7,227 nt of DNA from Bacteroidales bacterium (lineage in GTDB: Bacteria; Bacteroidota; Bacteroidia; Bacteroidales; Dysgonomonadaceae). The translations under genes and the position numbers were made by a program. The stretch lies in the NCBI GenBank assembly GCA_012799155.1, contig JAAZLV010000243.1, positions 1 through 7,227 on the forward strand. Reading direction: 5' to 3'. Positions 1 through 6,700 of this stretch are shown here, one piece after another. The notes under the pieces were generated by a model. That model saw only the letters and a program-made list of their open reading frames with translations. It made no database searches and was not told where the DNA came from. Positions within the stretch are counted from its first letter, which is position 1, and every line of letters begins with the position of its first letter.

Positions 1-401
1 ACCTCCCGACCGCCGGTTTCATTCAACACACAGACCTCTACTCCGTTTCCAAAACGAGTGAAGCCATCTACCATGATCACATCTACATTTTGGATGAAGC
101 AATCGTCACTGATACTATAGTTGGCAATATAGTTCTGAACATTCTCAATCACTACATTGTCTCCCACAGTGCAATTATGAAGCACCGCATGGCTGATGCC
201 GGAATGTTTCTTCAATCCCCCGGCAAGATGAAACTCCTTGTTAAAAAGTCCCAGCTCAATCTTTCCTGAGAACTGGGTATGTCTGATATGGTTGGGAAGA
301 AATCCTTCCTTCACCCTGACAGAATCCCAGTCGGTGCTGCTGCATCCGTTATGCTGCAGTGAACGGATTTCTTCTTCGGTCAATGATCGATATAGTTGCA
401 T
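1..401 (-). CDS. DUF4954-family protein, left-handed beta-helix type, N-terminal part only
   Basis: This reading frame starts at an ATG at 401-399 and stays open to the left edge, giving 133 complete codons. The N-terminus (MQLYRSLTEEEIRSL) and a following segment with FSGKIELG and LAGGLKKHSGI resemble, from memory, the DUF4954 proteins of Bacteroidales, which are several hundred residues long. Residues about 68-110 (ISHAVLHNCTVGDNVVIENV and onward) show the loose six-residue periodicity of hexapeptide-repeat, left-handed beta-helix proteins such as acyl- and nucleotidyl-transferases. No signal peptide is seen, so it is probably cytoplasmic. The frame is open further upstream to a stop near 465 but has no other ATG, only a TTG five codons up, so the ATG is preferred. 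A terminator separates it from recA, so it probably has its own promoter, though I could not identify one. The function of the family is not known to me; a sugar-nucleotide or acyl transferase role would be a guess from the fold. Confidence 0.75.
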   Translation of the reverse strand, partial: MQLYRSLTEEEIRSLQHNGCSSTDWDSVRVKEGFLPNHIRHTQFSGKIELGLFNKEFHLAGGLKKHSGISHAVLHNCTVGDNVVIENVQNYIANYSISDDCFIQNVDVIMVDGFTRFGNGVEVCVLNETGGRE

Positions 402-470
402 AGTCGGTTTCAATATTGAGAAGATGAATGTATTGGATGAATGATTTATCTGTTGGTAAAACGGCTACAG

Positions 471-504
471 AAAAAAGCGAGACTCCCCTGTGGGGATCCC
501 GCTT
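471..504 (-). terminator. Intrinsic terminator after recA
   Basis: Read on the minus strand, the arm AGCGGGATCCCC (503-492) is followed by a three-base loop (491-489) and the arm GGGGAGTCTCGCT (488-476), then a run of T down to 471. The stem pairs along its whole length with one G-T wobble and one bulged base. It starts 13 bases beyond the recA stop codon and ends about 70 bases before the DUF4954 start codon. It therefore most likely ends the recA transcript and insulates the next gene. Confidence 0.88.
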
Positions 505-516
505 CGATTCGTATGT

Positions 517-1530
517 TTACTTATTTTTCAATGCTTCAAAGACCAAGCGTTCCAGTTCCTCAGCCAACTCGGGGTTGTCTCTGACGGCCAGTTTGGCGGC
601 ATCGCGTCCCTGTCCCAGTTTGGTATCGTTGTAGCTGTACCAGGAGCCACTCTTCTTGATGATATTGAGTTCAGACCCCAAGTCGATAATCTCACCTGTG
701 CGGGAGATACCCTCACCATACATGATGTCAAACTCAGCCTTACGGAAGGGTGGTGCCACCTTGTTCTTCACCACTCTGACACGGGTGGGGCGACCAATCT
801 GATCCTCACCATCTTTGATGGGTGATCCGTTGCCGCGGATATCGAGCCGCACCGAGGCGTAAAACTTCAATGCGTTACCACCTGTCGTGGTCTCAGGGTT
901 CCCGAACATCACGCCGATCTTCTCGCGCAACTGGTTGATGAAGATGCAGGTGGTGTTGGTCTTGCTGATGGCTGAGGTGAGCTTGCGCAATGCCTGTGAC
1001 ATCAGGCGTGCCTGTAGGCCTACATTCGAGTCGCCCATGTCCCCTTCGATCTCCTTTTTTGGTGTCAGCGCCGCTACAGAGTCGATCACGATGATATCGA
1101 CGGCAGAGGAGCGTATCAGTTGCTCAGCGATCTCGAGTGCTTCCTCACCACTGCTTGGCTGCGAGATGAGCAGCTCGTCGGTGTTTACCCCCAATTTTTC
1201 TGCATAAAAACGGTCGAAGGCATGCTCCGCATCGATGAAGGCTGCTACTCCTCCAGCCTTTTGAGTCTCGGCGATGGCATGAATGGCCAGCGTGGTCTTA
1301 CCCGACGATTCAGGTCCGTAGATCTCTATGACCCTGCCACGCGGATATCCCCCTACACCTAAAGCAACGTTCAATCCTATGGAGCCGGAGGAGATGACCG
1401 CTACTTCTTCTACCTTCTCATCGCCCATCATCATGATGGATCCCTTTCCATAAGTCTTCTCTATCTTGTCCATCGCTGCCCGCAGTGCTTTCAGCTTCTC
1501 ACTGTTCTTGTTCTCTTTTTCCTGTTCCAT
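517..1530 (-). CDS. recA: Recombinase RecA
   Basis: RecA is an ATP-dependent DNA strand-exchange protein that forms filaments on single-stranded DNA, drives homologous recombination and repair, and in many bacteria triggers LexA self-cleavage. The 337-residue product has the expected layout: a short N-terminal helical region, Walker A GPESSGKT (72-79), the [10 protein letters not shown] segment (101-110), Walker [12 protein letters not shown] (145-155), the loop-1 region with [20 protein letters not shown] (165-184) and the loop-2 region [21 protein letters not shown] (198-218). The C-terminal domain runs to about 337. The protein is slightly shorter than the E. coli form (353) and lacks its long acidic tail; it ends in LKNK. 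The ATG start is supported by the charged, lysine-rich N-terminus and by the normal distance to Walker A. No Shine-Dalgarno sequence is visible, only an A-rich leader. It lies 106 bases after bcp and is followed directly by a terminator, so the pair is probably co-transcribed. Confidence 0.99.
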   Translation of the reverse strand: MEQEKENKNSEKLKALRAAMDKIEKTYGKGSIMMMGDEKVEEVAVISSGSIGLNVALGVGGYPRGRVIEIYGPESSGKTTLAIHAIAETQKAGGVAAFIDAEHAFDRFYAEKLGVNTDELLISQPSSGEEALEIAEQLIRSSAVDIIVIDSVAALTPKKEIEGDMGDSNVGLQARLMSQALRKLTSAISKTNTTCIFINQLREKIGVMFGNPETTTGGNALKFYASVRLDIRGNGSPIKDGEDQIGRPTRVRVVKNKVAPPFRKAEFDIMYGEGISRTGEIIDLGSELNIIKKSGSWYSYNDTKLGQGRDAAKLAVRDNPELAEELERLVFEALKNK

Positions 1531-1577
1531 AATGTTGTTGATTGTTTCTTTTTAGCCTGATACCCCTGTGTCAATCA

Positions 1578-1600
1578 CTTTTGCAAACAGCCTGCCAAAG
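1578..1600. repeat. Imperfect 8-7-8 inverted repeat in the recA leader
   Basis: On the plus strand CTTTTGCA (1578-1585) and TGCCAAAG (1593-1600) are reverse complements at seven of eight positions, around a seven-base centre. The repeat is 48 bases before the recA start codon, in the gap between bcp and recA. It could be a binding site for a dimeric repressor or a small hairpin in the bcp-recA message. There is no T-run after it on the minus strand, so it does not look like a terminator. I see no clear -33/-7 promoter pair in this gap. Confidence 0.4.
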
Positions 1601-1636
1601 AGGATGTCGTGAGGAGTAATAACCAGATTTGAATTG

Positions 1637-2098
1637 CTATTTGCTGCCCAGGATCTGTACAGCATGGTTCTTCGTATCCACTTCGCGTCCCGCCAGTACA
1701 TGGGTGATCACACCCTGTTCATCTGTCAGAAAAGTGGTTCGCACTGTTCCCATATATCTTTTACCCATCATGGTCTTCTCTTGCCACACACCGAAGAGTT
1801 GCACCAACCGTTTTTCGGTATCGGCTATAAGAGGAAAGGGTAAAGTATGTTTGTTGATAAACTTCTGATGGGATGTTTCGCTGTCAACGCTGACACCCAG
1901 AACTGCGTAACCCGCTTGTTGCAGATCACTGTAACCGTCGCGCAGGCTGCATGCCTGAGCTGTACACCCGGGGGTGTTGTCTTTCGGGTAGAAGTAGATG
2001 GCCAGCTTCTTGCCGGCATAGTGACTTGCTTTCACTGGTTCTCCATGCTGATCGGTTCCAAGTTCTTCCGGAATCCTGTCTCCAATGTGTAATGCCAT
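1637..2098 (-). CDS. bcp: Thioredoxin-dependent thiol peroxidase, Bcp/PrxQ-type peroxiredoxin
   Basis: Bcp reduces hydrogen peroxide and organic hydroperoxides in the cytoplasm using a reactive cysteine that is recycled by thioredoxin. The 153-residue product is full length for the family. The active-site segment YPKDNTPGCTAQACSLRD places the peroxidatic cysteine at residue 45 and a second cysteine at 50, the i/i+5 spacing of E. coli-like Bcp proteins that form an intramolecular disulfide. Thr42 and Arg120 (in TVRTTFL) fit the conserved residues that activate the peroxidatic cysteine. The N-terminal GDRIPEELGTDQHGE is typical, and no signal peptide is present. The ATG start is preceded by an AT-rich leader and a recognisable promoter at 2126-2157. 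recA follows 106 bases downstream, and from memory this bcp-recA order is common in Bacteroidales. Confidence 0.97.
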   Translation of the reverse strand: MALHIGDRIPEELGTDQHGEPVKASHYAGKKLAIYFYPKDNTPGCTAQACSLRDGYSDLQQAGYAVLGVSVDSETSHQKFINKHTLPFPLIADTEKRLVQLFGVWQEKTMMGKRYMGTVRTTFLTDEQGVITHVLAGREVDTKNHAVQILGSK

Positions 2099-2116
2099 TG
2101 ATTTTTATTAAATTAG

Positions 2117-2157
2117 TTTCGTTCTCAAAGATATAAAAAAAATTAGTTGAAACGAAA
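2117..2157. repeat. Inverted and direct repeats around the bcp promoter
   Basis: TTTCGTT at 2117-2123 and AACGAAA at 2151-2157 are exact reverse complements with a 27-base spacer. One arm falls where the transcription start is expected and the other overlaps the -33 element. In addition AATTAGTT occurs twice in the same orientation at 2111-2118 and 2141-2148, exactly 30 bases apart, close to three helical turns. Seven-base arms in AT-rich DNA can arise by chance, so a role as an operator is only an inference. Confidence 0.35.
2126..2157 (-). promoter_or_regulatory. Bacteroides-type promoter for bcp (and probably recA)
   Basis: On the minus strand TATCTTTG (2133-2126) matches the Bacteroides -7 consensus TAnnTTTG exactly. 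Twenty bases upstream lies TTTC (2157-2154), one mismatch from the -33 element TTTG, so the spacing fits. The T-rich tract between them is compatible with such promoters. Transcription would begin near 2119, leaving a short AT-rich leader of about 20 bases before the bcp start codon. Confidence 0.7.
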
Positions 2158-2174
2158 GGATGGACAGTGCTTTT

Positions 2175-3281
2175 TTATGCCAGACAATAAACCCCGCCCG
2201 GCAGTGCTTTCACCACATTTTTTACTTCCAGTTCCAGTAGGGTAAGGAACAAATCGGTGACGGGAATGTTCAACTCCACGGATATGTTGTTCACCTGCAT
2301 TGACTCCTGTCGGTCCAGCAGTTGGCATATCTGCTCCTCCTCCGCGGACAACTCCATGAACAACTTTTTCTGTGTCTCTTTGTTCATCTCCGGCTGTTTC
2401 TCCCATCCCATGTGGGCGAGGAACTGTTTGCTGCTGTGCAACAACACCGCCTGGTTGTCCGCAATGAGGCGGTTACAGCCTGCCGACATCGGGTCTTTCA
2501 CCCGCCCCGGCAAGGCAAACACCTCCCGGAAGTAGGAGTTCGCAATATCGGCGGTGGTGAGCGATCCTCCTTTCACGCCTGATTCAATTACCACCACCGC
2601 GTCGGCCATGCCGGCCACGATGCGGTTGCGTTTCACGAAGTTGTGTCGGTCGGGGTTGGTCTCGCTGGGGAACTCGGTGAGTAGCGCTCCCGTTTTCAAC
2701 ATCTCCACTGCTGTCTGACGATGCAGGGAGGGGTAGATGCGGTCGAGGCCATGAGCCAGTACCGCTACGGTGGAAAGACCTTCTTTCAGTGCCGTACGGT
2801 GGGCACAGATATCGATGCCGTAAGCCAGTCCGCTAATTATCAAAATATCGGGATTGCTTTCAGACAGCTCCCGGATAAATGATTCACAGAACTGCGTCCC
2901 CTGACGGGTTGCATTGCGGGTACCCACCACGCCAACAACCTTGCTGCGGTTCAGGTCACAATCTCCCCTGGCGTAGAGCAGTACCGGTGCATCGATACAT
3001 TGGGTAAGCCGCTGCGGGTAAGAGGAGTCGGTGAAAAAGAGGGGTTGAAGGTTGTTTTTCGTGACAAAGGTAAGCTCCTTCTCTGCCCGCCGGAGCACCT
3101 CCGGATTGCGGATCTCATCGATCACCTTTTCTGGCAGTCGGGGGATGGCTTTGAGTCGCTGCCTGCTCTCCCGGAAGATTGTCTCCTCATCGCCCACAAT
3201 CTCCATCAGGTTGCGTGCATGCATCACCCCCACACCTTTGATCAGCGTGAGTGCGATCTGGTAGAGGACTTTGTTGTCCAT
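2175..3281 (-). CDS. dprA: DNA-processing protein DprA
   Basis: DprA (also called Smf) binds single-stranded DNA and, in transformable species studied, protects incoming DNA and loads RecA on it. The 368-residue product shows the usual three-part layout. Residues about 1-70 form a helical SAM/helix-hairpin-helix-like region (LIKGVGVMHARNLMEIVG). The Rossmann-fold core, about 80-290, carries GVVGTRNATRQG (117-128), SGLAYGIDICAH (150-161), HGLDRIYPSLH (177-187), EFPSETNPDRHNFVKRNRIVAG (203-224) and GGSLTTADIA (238-247). The C-terminal winged-helix domain, about 310-368, ends in LPGGVYCLA. All motifs are intact, so the gene looks functional. It starts at an ATG 19 bases after the thioesterase stop, behind an AT-rich leader without a Shine-Dalgarno sequence, so it is probably co-transcribed with that gene. 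DprA is also widespread in species not known to be naturally competent, so it does not prove competence here. Confidence 0.97.
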   Translation of the reverse strand: MDNKVLYQIALTLIKGVGVMHARNLMEIVGDEETIFRESRQRLKAIPRLPEKVIDEIRNPEVLRRAEKELTFVTKNNLQPLFFTDSSYPQRLTQCIDAPVLLYARGDCDLNRSKVVGVVGTRNATRQGTQFCESFIRELSESNPDILIISGLAYGIDICAHRTALKEGLSTVAVLAHGLDRIYPSLHRQTAVEMLKTGALLTEFPSETNPDRHNFVKRNRIVAGMADAVVVIESGVKGGSLTTADIANSYFREVFALPGRVKDPMSAGCNRLIADNQAVLLHSSKQFLAHMGWEKQPEMNKETQKKLFMELSAEEEQICQLLDRQESMQVNNISVELNIPVTDLFLTLLELEVKNVVKALPGGVYCLA

Positions 3282-3300
3282 GATAAGTTGAATAATCTTA

Positions 3301-3711
3301 TCAGATGTAATCTTTGAAAGCCTGGTCGAACAGTTCCGGCTGCGACAGCTTGCCGTTCACCAGGTTGACCACCTCGATTTTCGCCTTGGCACAGACGACT
3401 CCATCCTTCTCACGAATGATCTCCTGGTGGAAGATATACTTCACCCCAATCCGCTCCAACCGGGTGACGGTGCAGCGAAAGAGATCCATCCCGATGAGGG
3501 GTACCTTGTAGCGGATCTCCACTCGCGAGACCACTGCATCAATCCCCTGCAGGTGCAGCTCATGAAAGTTGAGCCCCACCTTTTCCAGAAACTCATGTCT
3601 CGTTACCTCGAAATAGTGCTGATAGTTGGCATTGTTCACGTGCCCTTGCGTATCGCACTCATAATCACGCACCTTTAGTGTGTATTCAAATATCGGTTGC
3701 GCCACGTTCAC
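3301..3711 (-). CDS. Acyl-CoA thioesterase, hotdog fold (4HBT/YbgC-FadM type), GTG start
   Basis: The 136-residue product is a single hotdog-fold domain of the 4-hydroxybenzoyl-CoA thioesterase group, which hydrolyses acyl-CoA or acyl-ACP thioesters in the cytoplasm. The signature RDYECDTQGHVNNANYQHYFE (residues 15-35) holds the probable catalytic aspartate, Asp20, and the GHVNNANY turn at 23-30. RVEIRYKVPLIGMD (about 63-76) is the usual central strand. The length is normal. Substrate cannot be read from the sequence: acyl-CoA, acyl-ACP and aromatic-CoA thioesters are all possible. The start must be GTG, either the first codon or the GTG at codon 3, because TGA lies directly before the first GTG and the nearby ATG is in another frame. 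purL ends 12 bases upstream in the same frame, and dprA starts 19 bases downstream, which suggests one transcript. AGGAAG at the purL end may serve as a distant ribosome-binding site. Confidence 0.92.
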   Translation of the reverse strand: MNVAQPIFEYTLKVRDYECDTQGHVNNANYQHYFEVTRHEFLEKVGLNFHELHLQGIDAVVSRVEIRYKVPLIGMDLFRCTVTRLERIGVKYIFHQEIIREKDGVVCAKAKIEVVNLVNGKLSQPELFDQAFKDYI

Positions 3712-3723
3712 TCATTTAAGATC

Positions 3724-6700
3724 TTACTTCCTTTCTTTCAGCCACTCTCTTGCGTTGACGAATGCCTCCATCCAGGGGGTCACCTCATGCTTGCGGAAAG
3801 CGAAGGGGTAGAAGGCATTCTGCCATGGGAAGATGGTGCGCTCCAGGTGAGGCATCATAGCCAAGTGACGGCCGTCGTTTGAACAGACGGCGGCAGTTGC
3901 ATGGTCGGAGCCGTTGGGGTTGCCGGGATACTCGTCGTAGAGGTATTTTGCGGCAATGTTGTAGGCCGATTCTTCGCCTGGAAGCACGAAGCGCCCTTCG
4001 CCGTGAGCCACCCAGATGCCCATCTTGGTGCCTGCAAGCGAGCGGAAAAGTATCGATTCATTCTGTGGAATCTCCACGCTCACGAATGCGGACTCGAATT
4101 TGTGCGACAGGTTGTGCGCCATTTTCGGGTGGCTGTCGCCCATCTCGGGGTATACCAGCCCCAGCTCCATCATTAGCTGGCAACCATTGCAGATGCCAAG
4201 GCTGAGCGTATCTTCACGTGCATAGAATTTGGTGAGCGCCGCTTTGGCCTGCTCGTTGTAACGGAAGCCGCCAGCCCATCCCTTGGCGGAGCCCAGCACG
4301 TCGGAGTTGGAGAAGCCGCCACAGAAGACGGCGAACTGTACCTCTTCAAGTGTCTCCCGTCCCGAGGTGAGATCGGTCATATGTACATCCTTCACGTCGA
4401 AACCTGCCAGATGTAGGGCGTAGGCCATCTCCCGTTCGCCATTGGTTCCCTTGTCACGGATGATCGCTGCGGTGAGACCGCTGCGCCCTTTCCGGTCGGG
4501 GTCGAGACCCAAGTCGGCCATCTTCCCGGTGAAGGAGGAGTTGAAGTTGAATTGCAGTGGTTGCTGCTTGTAGTTGGCAAAGCGATCGGCGGCACATTTC
4601 TCACCGCTCTGCTTGCAGTCGAGGAGGTAGGAGCTCCTGTACCAGACATCGCGCAGATGGTCTATGTCGAACTCTTGCCGGTAATCATCCTTGGCGATCA
4701 CCAGCTTGCGTTCTTCTGTAGGGCGTGCCACGATGGCAAATCCCACGCCGTAATCTTCCAGAATTTTCTCCACTAGTCGGTGATGCTTCACCTGAATCAC
4801 TACTCCCGGGTTTTCCGAGAAGAGTATCTTGATCAGGTCGGCATGACGAATCTTGTCGAGGTGTGCCTCAATGCCCCCCTGCGGGTTGGCAAAGCACATC
4901 TCCAGCAACGTGGTGACCAGTCCACCGGCGGAGATGTCGTGACCCGCCAGTATGAGGCCACGGCTGGTGAGTTCCTGCACGGCGGTGAAGGTATTTTTAA
5001 AATATTCGCTATCGTTCACTGTCGGCACCTCGTCGCCAACTCTGCCCATGGTTTGGGCAAAGGCGGAACCACCCAGCTTGAAGGTGTCGAACGAGAAGTC
5101 GATATAGTAGAGATAGGTGCCTTTGATGTAGGCCAGCACAGGGCTGGCAATGCGGCGAATGTTCTTCACCTCGGCGGCCGCGGAGATGATCACCGTGCCT
5201 GGGGAGTAGACCTTTTCGTCGCCATATTTTTGCGTCATGGAGAGAGAGTCTTTACCGGTGGGTATGTTGATGCCCAGCTCGGAGGCGAAGTCGGAGCAGG
5301 CCTCCACTGCCTTGTAGAGACGTGCATCTTCACCCGGGTTGCGGCAGGGCCACATCCAGTTGGCGCTCAGTGAGACGCTCTGAAGTCCCTCTTTGAGGGG
5401 TGCGAACACCATGTTGGTGAGTGCTTCGGAAATGGCCAGCACCGAACCGGCAGCAGGATCAATCATTGCCGCTTGGGGGGCATGACCAATAGAGGTGGCC
5501 ATACCGGCATATCCCCGGTAGTCGAGTGCAATGGCACCACAGTCGCTCAGCGGTAGTTGTATCTCTCCCTGGCACTGCTGACGTGCTATCTTGCCGGTTA
5601 CGGAACGGTCTACCTTGTTGGTGAGCCAGTCCTTACAGGCTACTGCTTCCAGCTTCAATACGTTCTCAATGTAGGTGCCAAGCTCCGATGTGTTGTAATC
5701 GGGAGACTCGTAGTTCTCTTCCAGGGTGCTGTCTTCCATCACGGTGACCGGTGGTTTGCCGAAGAAATCGGCCAGCTCCATGTCGATGGGGTTAGCTTCC
5801 CCCTCCTTGCGGAAGGTGAAGCGCATGTCGTCGGTGGTCTCACCCACCACGTACATTGGTGCACGTTCGCGGGCAGCAATCCGTTCAATCCTCTCAATTT
5901 CCTGTTGTTCCACCAGGAGGCCCATCCGTTCCTGGCTCTCATTGCCGATGATCTCTTTTGCAGAGAGTGTTTTGTCTCCCACCGGCAGCTTGTCTATTTC
6001 GATCACACCGCCGGTCTGTTCCACCAGCTCGGAGAGGCAGTTGAGATGTCCCCCTGCGCCATGGTCGTGAATGGAGACGATGGGGTTCTCCTCCGATTCA
6101 GAAAGTGTGCGGATCACGTTGGCCACCCTTTTTTGCATCTCGGGGTTGGCACGCTGCACCGCATTGAGCTCGATGCCGGAGGAGTACTCGCCGGTATTGA
6201 CCGAGGAGACAGCACCGCCGCCCATTCCTATGCGGTAGTTGTCGCCGCCAAGCACCACCACCTTCTCTCCGCTCTTCGGATCGCCTTTCTTGGCATCGCG
6301 ACTGTTGGCGTAGCCCACGCCTCCGGCAAGCATGATTACCTTGTCATAGCCGAACTTCTTCTGGTTTTCGGCATGCTCGAAAGTGAGCAGGGAGCCGCAG
6401 ATGAGTGGCTGCCCAAATTTGTTGCCGAAGTCGGAAGCACCGTTGGAGGCCTTGATCAGAATCTGCTCCGGAGTCTGGTAGAGCCAGGGACGGGGAGCCA
6501 TCGTCTGCTCCCAGGGGCGACCCTCCTCCAGTCGGGGGTAGGAGGTCATGTAGACCGCGGTCCCGGCTACGGGCAGTGAACCCTTGCCCCCGGCAAGGCG
6601 GTCACGTATCTCCCCGCCGGTACCGGTAGAGGCACCGTTGAAGGGCTCCACGGTGGTGGGGAAGTTATGTGTTTCAGCTTTAAGCGAGAGTACGCTCTCT

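Noticed and set aside
490..825. A 111-codon plus-strand frame over the 3' part of recA
   Set aside because: It is an antisense shadow of recA and runs through the terminator side without features of its own.
1531..1636. A separate recA promoter (TTGACA-like sequence with TAAAAA downstream)
   Set aside because: The spacing of 14 bases is too short for a sigma-70 promoter and the sequence does not fit the Bacteroides TTTG/TAnnTTTG pattern.
2143..2406. An 87-codon minus-strand frame overlapping the dprA end and the bcp promoter
   Set aside because: It sits in another frame of the dprA winged-helix coding region, has low-complexity Gly/Arg-rich content and no recognisable domain.
4780..5373. 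A 197-codon open frame on the plus strand opposite purL
   Set aside because: Same reasoning: it overlaps conserved purL coding sequence, has no recognisable domains and no promoter-like sequence before it.
5557..6579. A 340-codon open frame on the plus strand opposite purL
   Set aside because: It lies wholly inside the intact purL gene, its product matches no family I recognise, and its composition reflects the reversed purL codons. Long antisense frames are expected opposite a long, fairly GC-rich gene.
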